A stretch of DNA of 64,000 nucleotides from an uncultured Eubacteriales bacterium (GCA_902801165.1 CADCHI010000001.1:1-64000), one strand, 5' to 3'. Counted from the first letter of the stretch, positions 26,095 through 35,462 are shown. Notes: a model not told the origin generated them from the sequence alone. A program made the numbers and translations.

Positions 26095-28713
26095 ATGAAG
26101 GCGATTCGACTGCAAACGGAATACCTGACGGAACCCCTCGGCCTGGGCATCGCCGCGCCGCGCTTCTCCTGGAACTGCGAGGGCGGCGTGAAGCAGACGG
26201 CTTATCAAATACTCGCCGAGCGCGGCGGCGAAACCGTCTGGGACAGCGGCAAGGTGGCGTCGTCCTCCATGACCCACATCCATTACGCGGGCAAGGCGCT
26301 TCAAAGTCGTGACCGGGTGGAGTGGTCGGTGGTGCTGTGGGACGAAAACGGCGTCCCCGGCGAGGCCTCCGCCAGTTGGTTCGAGCTGGGACTGTTGAGT
26401 CCCGAGGATTGGACGGCGAAGTGGATCAGTGGCCGATTCCCGGAAAGGAAGAACGCCCGCTGTCCGGTGGACTGCTTCCGCAAGCGGTTCCATGCGGGAA
26501 AGCCCGTTCGCCGCGCCCGGCTGTATGCCAGCGCCTGCGGCCTGTACGAACTGTCGCTCAACGGCCGGAAGGTGGGCGACGGCGTGCTGCTGCCCGGCAA
26601 TACGGACATCCGCAAGCGCATCCAGTACCATACCTTCGATATTACGCCGCTTGTGGCGGAGGACAACTGCCTGACCGCCGAGCTGGCGGACGGCTGGTAT
26701 CGCGGCAGCGTGGGCGCGTTTGGTCCGCGGAACGTCTACGGACGGCAGACGAAGCTGCTGGTGCAAATCGAGATCGAGTACGCCGACGGCACGACCGAGT
26801 GTTTTGGCACCGACGAGACGTGGGATTGGTGCAATGACGGCCCCATCCGCTTTGCTGACCTGGAGGACGGGGAGGTCGTGGACAGTCGCATGTCGCCGGG
26901 CTACGGCGAAAAGGCGATCCTCTCGAACGTCAAGGGTCTGCCCGTGCCCACGGCTTCGGACAATGTGCTTCCGAAAACGCACGAGCGCTTCCCGGCCAAA
27001 TTGATCACGACGCCCTCTGGCGCGAAGGTGCTGGATTTCGGTCAGAACCTGGCGGGCTTTGTGTCCTTCACGTTGCGCGCCAGGGCCGGTCAGGAGGTCA
27101 AGCTTCGCCTGGGCGAGGTGCTGGATGAGCATGGCGAGTTCATGCAGCACAACATGCAGGAAACGCGTCCGGTCAAGGAGTACAACCTGCTGACAGAGTC
27201 GATGTTCGTCACCGGCCTGGGCAAGTTCTACAGGGGCAAGACCCAACCGACCCCCTTGCAGGAATATCGCTACATCTGCGCGGACGGGGAGAACCACTAC
27301 CAGTCGAAGTTTGCCATCTCCGGCTTCCGCTACGCGCTGATCGAGACGGACGTCGCCTTCGATCCCGCTGACTTCGCCTCCGTGGCGGTGTATTCCGACA
27401 TGGAGCAGACCGGCGACTTCCGTTGCTCCCACGAGGGCGTCAACCAGCTGGTGCGCAACAACCGCTGGAGCATGAAGTCCAATTATTGCGACGTGCCCAC
27501 CGACTGCCCCACGCGGGAGCGGCTGGCGTGGACGGGCGACGCGCAGATCTACTTCAATACCGCCGCCTACTTCATGAACATCGCGCCATTCATGCGCAAG
27601 TGGATGCGGGATATGCGGGACGGCCAGCTGAAGGGCGGCAAGCTGCCCGCGGTGGTGCCCTACAACGGCTCCGCGATGTGCTATGACGCCACCGGCAGCA
27701 GCGCCGGCTGGCAGGATGCGGCGATCCTGATTCCCTATCGGTATTGGAAGCGCTACGGCGACGATCGGCAGCTGGCGGACAGCTATGAGAGCATGAAGGC
27801 CGCCGCGCTGTTCATGATCCGCAACACCGGCCACAAGGACAAAAAACAGGCCAAGGCCAATCCCCACAACCGGTACGTCTACGAAAAGGGCATGCACCTG
27901 GGCGAGTGGCTGGAGCCTAAGGAGTTCCAGGAGGAGATTTCCGCCAAGTCCCGCCCGTCCCATCCCGAGGAGTGCACGGCCTACCTGCACTATTCCATGA
28001 CCCACATGGAGGAGGTCGCCCATTATCTGGGCAAGGCCGGGGATGAGGCGCTTTTTAAGGAGTATGCCGACGGCGCGAAGCGGGCCTACCAATGGCTGTT
28101 CTTCCATGGCGGTGCGCCGGATACCGAGCGCCAGGCGAAGCTGGTGCGCCCGCTGGCCTTCCATCTGGCCGATGGGGACGTAAAGTCCGCCATCGAAGCG
28201 CGGCTGGCGAAGGCGGTAGAGAGGCGGGAGTACAAGGTGGGCACGGGCTTCCTGTCCACGCCCTTCCTGCTGGGCACGCTGACGGAGATGGGACGCGCCG
28301 ACCTGGCCTACAGGGTGTTGGAGAACGAGCAATGCCCCGGCTGGCTGTACCAGGTCAATCACGGCGCGACGACGAATTGGGAATCCTGGGAGGGCTACAC
28401 CGGCTACCAGGGCACTGGCAGCTACAACCACTACTCGCCCGGAGCGGTGTGCCAGTGGTTGTTCGACACCTGCGCGGGCATCCGGGTGGCGGGAGAGAAC
28501 CGCTTCACCCTCGCGCCAGTGCCGGGCGGCACGCTGACCCATGCGGAAGCCGCTTATGACAGCCCCTATGGCAGGATTACCTCCGCCTGGAGGATCGAAA
28601 ATGGAAAGACTCATTTTGCCTTTGAGGTTCCGGCCAACTGCACGGCGGAAATCGTGTTGCCGAACGGCAAGCGCGATAAGGTGACGGCGGGGAGGTATAC
28701 CTATGAAGTATGA
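26095..28713 (+). CDS. GH78 alpha-L-rhamnosidase, locus A
   Basis: 872 residues, no signal peptide, so it acts on imported substrate. Family order: N-terminal beta domains (GIAAPRFSWNC; SACGLYELSLNGRKVGD), the rhamnosidase B-type domain (LDFGQNLAGFV), the six-hairpin catalytic domain with DCPTRERLAWTGDAQIYF, whose acidic residues belong to the catalytic set, and a C-terminal beta sandwich (PYGRITSAW). It removes terminal L-rhamnose from pectic or glycosidic compounds by inversion. Start ATG follows AAGGAG. The stop overlaps the next gene by 11 bases. Confidence 0.9.
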   Translation: MKAIRLQTEYLTEPLGLGIAAPRFSWNCEGGVKQTAYQILAERGGETVWDSGKVASSSMTHIHYAGKALQSRDRVEWSVVLWDENGVPGEASASWFELGLLSPEDWTAKWISGRFPERKNARCPVDCFRKRFHAGKPVRRARLYASACGLYELSLNGRKVGDGVLLPGNTDIRKRIQYHTFDITPLVAEDNCLTAELADGWYRGSVGAFGPRNVYGRQTKLLVQIEIEYADGTTECFGTDETWDWCNDGPIRFADLEDGEVVDSRMSPGYGEKAILSNVKGLPVPTASDNVLPKTHERFPAKLITTPSGAKVLDFGQNLAGFVSFTLRARAGQEVKLRLGEVLDEHGEFMQHNMQETRPVKEYNLLTESMFVTGLGKFYRGKTQPTPLQEYRYICADGENHYQSKFAISGFRYALIETDVAFDPADFASVAVYSDMEQTGDFRCSHEGVNQLVRNNRWSMKSNYCDVPTDCPTRERLAWTGDAQIYFNTAAYFMNIAPFMRKWMRDMRDGQLKGGKLPAVVPYNGSAMCYDATGSSAGWQDAAILIPYRYWKRYGDDRQLADSYESMKAAALFMIRNTGHKDKKQAKANPHNRYVYEKGMHLGEWLEPKEFQEEISAKSRPSHPEECTAYLHYSMTHMEEVAHYLGKAGDEALFKEYADGAKRAYQWLFFHGGAPDTERQAKLVRPLAFHLADGDVKSAIEARLAKAVERREYKVGTGFLSTPFLLGTLTEMGRADLAYRVLENEQCPGWLYQVNHGATTNWESWEGYTGYQGTGSYNHYSPGAVCQWLFDTCAGIRVAGENRFTLAPVPGGTLTHAEAAYDSPYGRITSAWRIENGKTHFAFEVPANCTAEIVLPNGKRDKVTAGRYTYEV

Positions 28714-29770
28714 CAGCATCCGCCCCGGTCAGGTGTGGCTGGATACCAATGGCAAGCCCATACAGGCCCACGGCTTTTCCATCTTCTGGAACGAGGATGA
28801 AAAGCTGTGGTACTGGTACGGCGAGAACAAGGAAAGGACCCTGGGCGGCAAGAACAACACCGTCTGGCACTGGGGCGTGCAGCTGTACACCTCGCCCGAC
28901 CTGTACAACTGGACGGACAGGGGGCTCATCATCCCGCCGACACCGGAGGACCTCACCAGCCCGCTGCACCCGACCTACTGCATGGACCGGCCCCACATCC
29001 TCTACAACCCGAGGACGAAGAAATATGTGGCCTGGCTCAAGATCATGGCAGGCGAGGTCAGCCAGTTCATGAGCGTGCTGACGGCGGAGCGCTTCGAGGG
29101 CCCCTATACCTTTGTGCGGAAAATCTACAAGCCGCTGGACATGGACACCGGCGACTTCTGCCTGCACGCGGACGAGGCGACCGGCAAGGCGTACATTTGG
29201 TTCGAGCGCCCGCATTTTCAATTGATCTGCGCCACGCTGACGGACGACTACACCGGCGTGACGGACGAATATTCCGTCCATTACGACGGCCTGCTGCCCC
29301 CGGACACCCGTGAGGCGCCGACCTACTTCGCGCGCAATGGCAAAAGGTATCTCATCACCAGCGGCACATCGGGCTATTATCCCAACCCCAGCCGGGTCTG
29401 CGTGTTCGACGATCCCCACGGCGAGTACCGCGACCTGGGCCTGATCTGCGAGGGCGACAGGACCGGCACCAGCTTCAGCGCCCAGTTCACAAGCGTCATA
29501 CAGATTCCCGGCACGGACCGGTATATCGCCTGTGCCGACCGCTGGATGCCCCAGTGGTACGTCAAGCCCCTGGCGAAGCAGATCATCTCCGGCATGAAGC
29601 GCCACTTCGCCAACTACGTGCCGGACACCTCGCGCCAGAAGGCCCGGCCCCTGCCTGCCAAGGAGATTCACCACCGCGAGAACACCTCCATCAGCCGATA
29701 CGTGTGGCTGCCCATCGAGTGGGAGGGAGAGAAGCCGGTGATTCGCTGGAAAAAGGAATGGTCACTGTGA
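28703..29770 (+). CDS. GH43-like five-bladed propeller hydrolase, locus A
   Basis: 355 residues, cytoplasmic. The AHGFSIFWNED and YWYGENK start and the YTSPDLYNWTDRG blade motif mark the GH43/GH32-type beta propeller; the set resembles exo-galactanase-like GH43 subfamilies. Candidate catalytic acids cannot be assigned firmly by eye. It overlaps the GH78 stop by 11 bases and has GGGGAGG upstream, so it is coupled to it. Probable role: removing galactose, arabinose or xylose from the oligosaccharide that GH78 and GH2 trim. Last gene of the operon. Confidence 0.75.
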   Translation: MKYDSIRPGQVWLDTNGKPIQAHGFSIFWNEDEKLWYWYGENKERTLGGKNNTVWHWGVQLYTSPDLYNWTDRGLIIPPTPEDLTSPLHPTYCMDRPHILYNPRTKKYVAWLKIMAGEVSQFMSVLTAERFEGPYTFVRKIYKPLDMDTGDFCLHADEATGKAYIWFERPHFQLICATLTDDYTGVTDEYSVHYDGLLPPDTREAPTYFARNGKRYLITSGTSGYYPNPSRVCVFDDPHGEYRDLGLICEGDRTGTSFSAQFTSVIQIPGTDRYIACADRWMPQWYVKPLAKQIISGMKRHFANYVPDTSRQKARPLPAKEIHHRENTSISRYVWLPIEWEGEKPVIRWKKEWSL

Positions 29771-29876
29771 CCGGATGTCGGAACACAGGGAGATTGGTTG
29801 AAAGGTCGCCATCGGCGGCAGGAAAGGCGCTCGATTGACCTGCGTCGGACATCCACGGATCGGGCAATAAAACTTT

Positions 29877-29905
29877 AGGCAACTCTTTTTGAAAAAGGGT
29901 TGCCT
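29877..29905 (+). terminator. Terminator-like hairpin after locus A
   Basis: AGGCAACTCTTTTT pairs with AAAAAGGGTTGCCT around a single-base loop. Symmetric A/T tracts in the stem allow action in either direction. Confidence 0.6.
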
Positions 29906-29932
29906 ATTCCACTTATTCCAAAATAGTGACCA

Positions 29933-29961
29933 TTGTTTCCCAAATCTGAATTATGTACAAT
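29933..29961 (+). promoter_or_regulatory. Promoter of the redox cluster
   Basis: TTGTTT (29933-29938), 17 bases, TACAAT (29956-29961), 34 bases before the ATG at 29995, which has AGGGAGG ahead of it. Confidence 0.6.
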
Positions 29962-29994
29962 GATGGCAGATAAAACACACAGGGAGGAAACACC

Positions 29995-30859
29995 ATGATC
30001 TTTGATCGCAACGCAAACAAGCCCGTCATAGCTCTGCTGGGCGCGGGCAGCATGGGCACCGCCAAACTGCAGCGCAGCTTCCAGCCTCGTGCGCAGGATC
30101 GCCGCGGGAAAGAAGATCCTGCTGGGCGACATCAGCGAGAAGAACCTGGAGCGCGTGGCCAATGAGCTCAGATACAGCGGCTACGACGTGGAGACGACCG
30201 TGGTGAACGCGCTGGAGAAGGCATCCGTTGAAGCGTTTGCGAAGAAGGCGGCCTCCCTCGGCCCGGTGATGTATTTCATCGACACCGTGGGCGCGTCTCC
30301 CAGCCAGGCGAAGCCGGAGCACATCCTGAAGCTGGACATGGTGGGCACGGGCTACGCCGTGGACGCCTTCGGCGAGGTCATGGCCGAGGGCGGCGCGGGG
30401 CTCATCATCTCCAGCCAGACCGGCTACATGCTGCCCATCCCCAACGACGTGGAACTGGAGATCCTGCGCACACCCACCGAGAAGCTGATGGAGGTCCCCT
30501 TCATTGCGGAGCACGCCGCCAACTCCGGTCTGGCCTACATGATCGCCAAGCGTGTGAATCATTTGCAGGCCCAGAGGGCCGCGGCCACCACCTGGAAGGC
30601 CTGCCGCGCCCGCATCAACACCGTCAGCCCCGGTATCATCGTGACACCGCTGGCCTACGACGAGTTCAAGGCCGCCGGCGACAACTACCAGAAGATGATC
30701 GACGCCTCCGCCGCCATGCGCACGGCGTCGTCAGACGAGATCGCCGAGGCCGGCGCGTTCCTGCTGGGCGAGCACGCCACCTTCATCACCGGCACCGACC
30801 TGCTGATCGACGGCGGCGTGATCGCCTCCATCCGCACGGGCGAATACAAGCTGCACTGA
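29995..30859 (+). pseudogene. SDR-family oxidoreductase disrupted by a 22-bp insertion
   Basis: The ATG at 29995 with a good AGGGAGG site begins a Rossmann start (VIALLGAGSMGTA) in one frame. The rest of the short-chain dehydrogenase continues in another frame from about 30087 (RRIAAGKKILLGDISEKN, SSQTGYM, YMIAK as the YxxxK pair, TGTDLLIDGG). Removing bases 30065-30086 restores a perfect family sequence through AIVRRIAAG, so a 22-bp insertion is inferred. A GTG at 30089 could start a version without the NAD(P)-binding loop, which should not work. A sequencing or assembly error is possible but the inserted segment is not a homopolymer slip. Confidence 0.75.
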
Positions 30860-30860
30860 T

Positions 30861-31349
30861 ATGAAGAAGCTGATTGTTGTATTGCTGGCACTGCTGCTCT
30901 GTGGCCTGGCGCTGGCGGAGGAAACTGATATGAAGTATGATTTTTCCACCTTCACAAATGTGACCTTGAAAGGCATTGATACATCGACGCTCAATGAGGA
31001 CGAGCTGTCTGCGCTGTACCAGGCCGTGCGCTACTGCCAGGCCATGACCGAGGCGGACATCGAAACCATGCGCGAGATCGTCTCGGAGGACATGACTTTC
31101 ACCCACATGAGCGGCATGAAGCAGACCCGCGAGGAATACTTCGCGGACGTGGCGGACGGCAGCCTGACCTATTACGCCATCGGCATGGAGAATCCCGTGG
31201 TGGAGGTGGACGGCGACATGGCTATGGTGACCTATACCTCAGTTCTCACAGCGAACGCGTATGGCGCCCAGGGCACCTTTCGGATGAAGGGCACGCATTA
31301 CTATAAGAGAATCGATGATAATTGGATCGCCGTAAACCGGCCTGAATGA
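30861..31349 (+). CDS. Secreted SnoaL/NTF2-like protein
   Basis: 162 residues. Signal peptide 1-19 ends ALA before EETD. The mature part looks like a SnoaL-like/DUF4440 NTF2 fold: TEADIETMREIVSEDMTFTHMSG, then REEYFADVADGSL, and WIAVNR at the end. Such domains bind small ligands; several have no known reaction. Starts 1 base after the SDR stop, so it was translationally linked with it. Often found beside AKR and SDR genes in clusters of this type. Confidence 0.75.
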   Translation: MKKLIVVLLALLLCGLALAEETDMKYDFSTFTNVTLKGIDTSTLNEDELSALYQAVRYCQAMTEADIETMREIVSEDMTFTHMSGMKQTREEYFADVADGSLTYYAIGMENPVVEVDGDMAMVTYTSVLTANAYGAQGTFRMKGTHYYKRIDDNWIAVNRPE

Positions 31350-31400
31350 GACGCACGATTCCTGAATAACGCTGATTTTGGATTCAAGGAGGCAATGAAC

Positions 31401-32243
31401 ATGGAAAGCATCACCCTGAACAACGGCAGCACCTGCCCGGTTATCGGCATCGGCACCTTTATGCTCTCTCCCGCAGACGCGGAGAACAGCGTGCGCGAGG
31501 CGCTGAAGATGGGCTATTCCCTGGTGGATACCGCCAATGCCTACGTCAACGAACGCGCCTGCGGTCGCGGCATCAAGGAAAGCGGCGCGAAGCGCAAGGA
31601 CGTTTTCGTCTCCACAAAGCTGTGGCCCAGCGAGTATGAGAACCCCAACGCCGTGGACGAGACGCTGGAGCGCCTGGGCGTGGATTATGTGGACCTTTTG
31701 TACATTCACCAGCCCGCGGGCAACTGGCTGGCCGGGTATCGCCAGCTGGAAAAGGCCTACCGGGACGGCAAGGCGAAGGCCATCGGCATCTCCAACTTCG
31801 AGGGCAAGTACATCGCGGAGCTGGAGACGAAGTGGGAGATCGTGCCCCAGTTCATCCAGGTGGAGGCGCACCCGTACTTCACGCAGGTGGAGCTGCGCAA
31901 AACGCTGGACAGGTACGGCATCAGGCTGATGAGCTGGTACCCGCTGGGCCATGGCGACAAGGCGCTTCTGCAGGAGTCGGTGTTCGCGGCGCTGGGCCAG
32001 AAGTACGGCAAGACGCCCGCCCAGATCATCCTGCGCTGGCACACCCAGATGGGCTTCGTGGTCATCCCCGGCAGCAGGAATGTGGACCACATCCGGGACA
32101 ACCTGAACATCCTGGACTTCACCCTGACCGATGACGAGATGGCCGAGATCGCGAAGCTGGACAGGGGCGAGCGCTATTATCACCGCACGGACGCGCAGCT
32201 CAAGCAGTTCGCGGGCTGGCGTCCGGAATTTGAGAAGGCATAA
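31401..32243 (+). CDS. Aldo/keto reductase (intact)
   Basis: 280 residues from ATG 31401, preferred because AGGAGG stands 8 bases upstream; ATG 31395 is too close to it. The barrel motifs are complete: GIGTFM, VDTANAY (catalytic Asp and Tyr), STKLW (Lys), LLYIHQP (His), GISNF, and IPGSRN for NADPH binding. It reduces small aldehydes or ketones with NADPH in the cytoplasm; substrate unknown. Follows the SnoaL gene on the same strand. Confidence 0.9.
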   Translation: MESITLNNGSTCPVIGIGTFMLSPADAENSVREALKMGYSLVDTANAYVNERACGRGIKESGAKRKDVFVSTKLWPSEYENPNAVDETLERLGVDYVDLLYIHQPAGNWLAGYRQLEKAYRDGKAKAIGISNFEGKYIAELETKWEIVPQFIQVEAHPYFTQVELRKTLDRYGIRLMSWYPLGHGDKALLQESVFAALGQKYGKTPAQIILRWHTQMGFVVIPGSRNVDHIRDNLNILDFTLTDDEMAEIAKLDRGERYYHRTDAQLKQFAGWRPEFEKA

Positions 32244-32249
32244 ACATAC

Positions 32250-32278
32250 TTGTTTTACACTGCCAATTCTGATAATAT
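32250..32278 (+). promoter_or_regulatory. Promoter of the tetR gene with a partner inverted repeat
   Basis: TTGTTT (32250-32255), 17 bases, TAATAT (32273-32278). ATATGTAAC (32275-32283), overlapping the -10 box, is repeated inverted as GTTACATAT at 32357-32365 just before the ribosome-binding site. The pair may be operator half-sites of the TetR protein or a long RNA stem. Confidence 0.5.
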
Positions 32279-32385
32279 GTAACCATGGTGGCGCGCCTCA
32301 AATCTTCGAATAGAGCCGTCGCCATCCCCGGCTTTGCCAAAGGCAAAGTCACCTCCGTTACATATTTTTAGGAGAGTGATTCAGA

Positions 32386-32955
32386 ATGATCCTGACGGGC
32401 AACGAGGATCTGCGGGTGAAGAAGACCATCACCGGCATCAAGACCGCCTTTGAAGCGCTGATCTGCGAAAAGGAATACGACCGAATCACCGTCAAGGAGC
32501 TCTGCGACCAGGCGCAGGTGAACAAGAAGACCTTTTATCACTACTATGAAACGCTGGACGCGCTGCTCAGTGAATTGCAGCTGGAGCTGTCCTCCGCCTA
32601 TCTGGAGCGCATCAAGCACTTCAAGCTGCCGGAGGAGCTGGACAAGGTGAACCGTGAGTTCTTCCTCTACTCTGCGGAGCAGGGGACGGCCTACGAGAAG
32701 ATCACCATCAGCGGCCTGTATCACGCCATCCGGGACGAGATGATCGCGGACGTGAACGACGCGGGGTGGGGGAAGTCGGCGGCGTTCAACCGGCTCAGCG
32801 ACTATCAGAAGCGCATGCTGATGACGTTCGTCAACAACGCTTGCCTCGGCGCGTACCGCCAATGGATCGAGGACGGCAAGCAGATGCCCCTGGAGGACGT
32901 CATCGAAATGACCAACTGCCTGGTATTGGGCGGAGTAAGGAGCTTTTTCAAATGA
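32386..32955 (+). CDS. TetR/AcrR-family regulator
   Basis: 189 residues. N-terminal TetR DNA-binding domain with ITVKELCDQAQVNKKTFYHY (about residues 35-54), then a helical ligand-binding domain of the TetR_C_8-like kind (FVNNACLGAYRQWIEDG). Start ATG follows TAGGAGAG. The stop overlaps the next AKR start (ATGA), so it controls a cluster with the AKR and flavodoxin genes, probably by repression. Confidence 0.85.
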   Translation: MILTGNEDLRVKKTITGIKTAFEALICEKEYDRITVKELCDQAQVNKKTFYHYYETLDALLSELQLELSSAYLERIKHFKLPEELDKVNREFFLYSAEQGTAYEKITISGLYHAIRDEMIADVNDAGWGKSAAFNRLSDYQKRMLMTFVNNACLGAYRQWIEDGKQMPLEDVIEMTNCLVLGGVRSFFK

Positions 32956-34024
32956 AGACGCGCAAGCTGCACAACCTGACCGTCTCCGAGGTGGGCATGG
33001 GCTGCATGGCCTTTCACGCACCGGCGCTACTGCCCAAAGGGCAAGCGCCGGCAGCGCCGCGCTGGAATCCGTAGGATTCGCGCGGGCTGGTCGCGCCTGC
33101 CGAAGGCAGTGGCGCGACTGCTGTCTCCACGGCTATGGCCAAAATCCTTCTGAGCAATACAGCATCGAAGCCATCCGCAACGGCTATGACCACGGCTGCA
33201 CCTTCTTCGACACGGCGGAGGTCTACAGCCCCGGCCTGTCCGGCATCGGCCACAATGAATTGATCGTCGGCAAGGCGTTGAAGGATGTGCGGGAGAACGT
33301 GGTCATAGCCACCAAGCTGATGCTTCACGGGTTCAGCTTCGGAAACGTTTACCAGACGATCCGCAAGCACCTGGAGGCTTCCATGCGGCGGCTCCAGACC
33401 GACCATGTCGATCTCTACTACCTGCACCGCATGGGCGGCACGCCCGTGGAAAAGGTGGCCGAGGCCATGGGACGGCTGATCGACGAGGGACTGATCGGCG
33501 GGTGGGGTCTTTCCCAGGTGGATGTGGACGTCATCGACCGCGCCCAGAAGGTGACGCCGCTGACCGCCATCCAGAACATCTACTCCATGGTGGAGTGGGA
33601 TTCCGAAGCAGCCATCATCCCGTACTGCATGGCCCACGACATCGGCTTTGTGCCGTTTTCACCCATCGCCAGCGGCCTGCTCTCCGGCAGGATCACGCCG
33701 CAGACGCAGTTTGAAAACTACGACGACGTGCGCAACTGGGTGCCGCAGCTGTCCAGGGCGAACATCAAGGGCAACCGGCCCATCGTCGAACTGTTGAAGA
33801 AGTATGCTAAAATGAAACAGGCCACGCCCGCGCAGATCTCCCTGGCCTGGATGCTGCACAAGTACCCGAACGTGGTGCCCATCCCCGGCTCCAAGAACAG
33901 GGAGCGCATCGTGGAGAACCTGAACGCCTCCAATGTGGCGCTGACAGACGAAGAATTCAGCGCGCTGGAAGCCTCCCTCAACCAGTGCCGGGTCTTCGGA
34001 CATCGCGGCCTGGGCGGATTCTGA
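32952..34024 (+). pseudogene. Aldo/keto reductase interrupted by a palindromic insertion
   Basis: The ATG at 32952 overlaps the tetR stop by 4 bases and starts a normal AKR (LTVSEVGMGCMAF). After MAF the frame enters a foreign 110-bp hairpin-rich segment with an in-frame TAG at 33072, and the AKR resumes in another frame at HGYGQNP near 33128 (then FFDTAEVYSP, ATKLML, YYLHRMGG, GLSQVD, PIPGSKN). The rest of the gene is clean to the stop at 34022-34024. The product is therefore cut short unless the downstream part starts on its own. Confidence 0.8.
33015..33124. repeat. Three-hairpin palindromic element inside the AKR gene
   Basis: About 110 bases made of three successive stem-loops: CCGGCGC/GCGCCGG with inner TGCCC/GGGCA (33021-33051); CGCG and GAATCC/GGATTC (about 33053-33089); and TCGCGCC/GGCGCGA with GCC/GGC (33091-33117). 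The exact borders cannot be fixed without an uninterrupted relative. No coding capacity. Confidence 0.75.
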
Positions 34025-34049
34025 CGAAGGCCGAAAGGAGCCATTGAAC

Positions 34050-34694
34050 ATGAAAAAGCTGTTTGCCTTTGTGCTGGTCCTGTGCCTGCTGTGCGGCGCT
34101 GCGATGGCGGAGTCCGCGCCCCGAATCCTGATCGCCTACGTCTCCCGGGCAGGGGAGAACTACAACGTGGGCGTCGCCGACCCCGATTCCGCCAGCGCCG
34201 CCTATGCCGGCTATATTGAGAAGGGCAACACCCAGATCGTCGCGGAGACCATCGCAGAGCTGACCGGAGGCGACCTTTACCACATCACGACGGTGGAGCC
34301 CTATCCCGACGACTACGCCTCCATGCTGACCCGCGCCCGGGAGGAACTGGATGACAACGCCAGGCCGGAGCTGGCGGGCGAGCTTCCGAACCTGGACGAT
34401 TACGACGTGATCATGATCGGCTATCCCATCTGGCACGCCGCGACGCCCCGCCCGGTGCTCACCTTTCTGGAGAGCTATGACCTGTCCGGCAAGAAGCTGG
34501 TTCCCTTCAATACCCACGAGGGCAGCGGCCAGAGCGGCACGGTCTCCGAAATCGCGGCCTCCGCGCCGGGCGCGGAGCTGCTGGACGGCATTGCCATCCA
34601 GGGCAAGGTGGCCCAGGAGAACGATGACCGCACCCGCGAACTGCTGACCGAGTGGCTTGACAAAATCAAATTGATCAGACAGGCAAAGCCCTGA
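34050..34694 (+). CDS. Secreted flavodoxin-like protein
   Basis: 214 residues from ATG 34050 with AAAGGAG upstream. A signal peptide (1-21, ending AMA before ESAP) precedes a flavodoxin fold of the flavodoxin_4 kind: ILIAYVSRAGENYN (FMN phosphate loop), NTQIVAETIAELTGGDLY, DYDVIMIGYPIWHAATPR and FNTHEGSG. FMN binding outside the membrane is therefore likely; most flavodoxins are cytoplasmic, but secreted forms occur beside AKR genes in Firmicutes. It may pass electrons to outer acceptors. Partner unknown. Confidence 0.8.
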   Translation: MKKLFAFVLVLCLLCGAAMAESAPRILIAYVSRAGENYNVGVADPDSASAAYAGYIEKGNTQIVAETIAELTGGDLYHITTVEPYPDDYASMLTRAREELDDNARPELAGELPNLDDYDVIMIGYPIWHAATPRPVLTFLESYDLSGKKLVPFNTHEGSGQSGTVSEIAASAPGAELLDGIAIQGKVAQENDDRTRELLTEWLDKIKLIRQAKP

Positions 34695-34739
34695 TTTGAT
34701 ATGTCGATCAGGAAAGCCAAGCGAAGCACTCGCAGAATA

Positions 34740-34790
34740 AAGCACCCCCTTCAAACTCGGCACGATGGCGGTGTGTGAAGGGGTGTTGCT
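34740..34790 (+). terminator. Terminator-like hairpin after the flavodoxin gene
   Basis: GCACCCCCTTCA pairs with TGAAGGGGTGTTGC around a 22-base loop, followed by a short pyrimidine run. Confidence 0.5.
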
Positions 34791-34802
34791 CTATCTCTAT
34801 GA

Positions 34803-35106
34803 TACGCCAGGTTCTGCGGCGCACCGGAACTGCTGGTTGTGCTGGCGAACAAGGCGATCCCGACGGACCTCTACGACGGCAGCCTGGTGATGGACAACAT
34901 GATGAAGGCCGCCGCGGACCTGGGCGTCGCGAGCTGCTGGATCCATCGCGCCAAGGAGGAGTTCGAGGGCGTGGCTGGCAAGGGCATCCTGAAAAAGCTC
35001 GGCATCGAAAGCGACTATGAGGGCATCAGCAACCTGATCCTGGGCTATGCCGCGAAGCCCGCGGCAAATGCCGCGCCGAGGAAAGCCGGTTACATCTACG
35101 ATATTT
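34803..35106 (+). pseudogene. C-terminal fragment of a nitroreductase-family protein
   Basis: The frame begins abruptly at FCGAPELLVVLANKAIP (34812) and continues through MDNMMKAAADLGVASCWIHRAKEEF and ISNLILGYA to GYIYDI near 35106, which is the second half of a nitroreductase. The FMN-binding first half is absent, and a stop codon lies just before the fragment. The final residues also lead into unrelated sequence. This is a degraded remnant, not a working gene. Confidence 0.8.
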
Positions 35107-35462
35107 TGTACAGGCAAACCACGATAATTGCGACACCCAGTCAAGCTTCCGCAACGTGCGGCGCTTTGATGGGGTGTCGCCTTCTTCAACGCCATGTGTG
35201 TCCTCGCGTTCGCCCTGTTGCGGGCTTTCCCGGCCAGTCTGCCCTTCGGTCGATTCCCGTGCTATACCCGCGACAGGAGCTGACGTAGCGAAAGAGCAAA
35301 ATTCGCAGATCGTCGCCGGGATCATACAGAAGCTGTCCCAGGACACGGCCTGCACGAATAATGACTTGGGCGGCAAACATCATCGAAGCAGGCACCCTGC
35401 GTATAATCCGCGTACGTCATTTCGCAACAGACCTGATGGAGAATAAAGGGTATGAAACGCTT
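35107..35462 (+). other. Degraded stretch with a possible flavodoxin remnant
   Basis: No intact gene. An inverted repeat (GCGACACCC at 35130-35138, GGGTGTCGC at 35172-35180) is present. One frame reads a hydrophobic leader-like piece and, in another segment, NSQIVAGIIQKLSQDT, which recalls the NTQIVAETIAELTGGD helix of the secreted flavodoxin at 34050. It could be a decayed second flavodoxin gene. Weak evidence. Confidence 0.3.

Noticed and set aside
35026-35446. Small genes on either strand after the nitroreductase fragment
   Set aside because: Overlapping frames without ribosome sites; only a weak flavodoxin-like phrase supports a remnant, so it was kept as degraded sequence.
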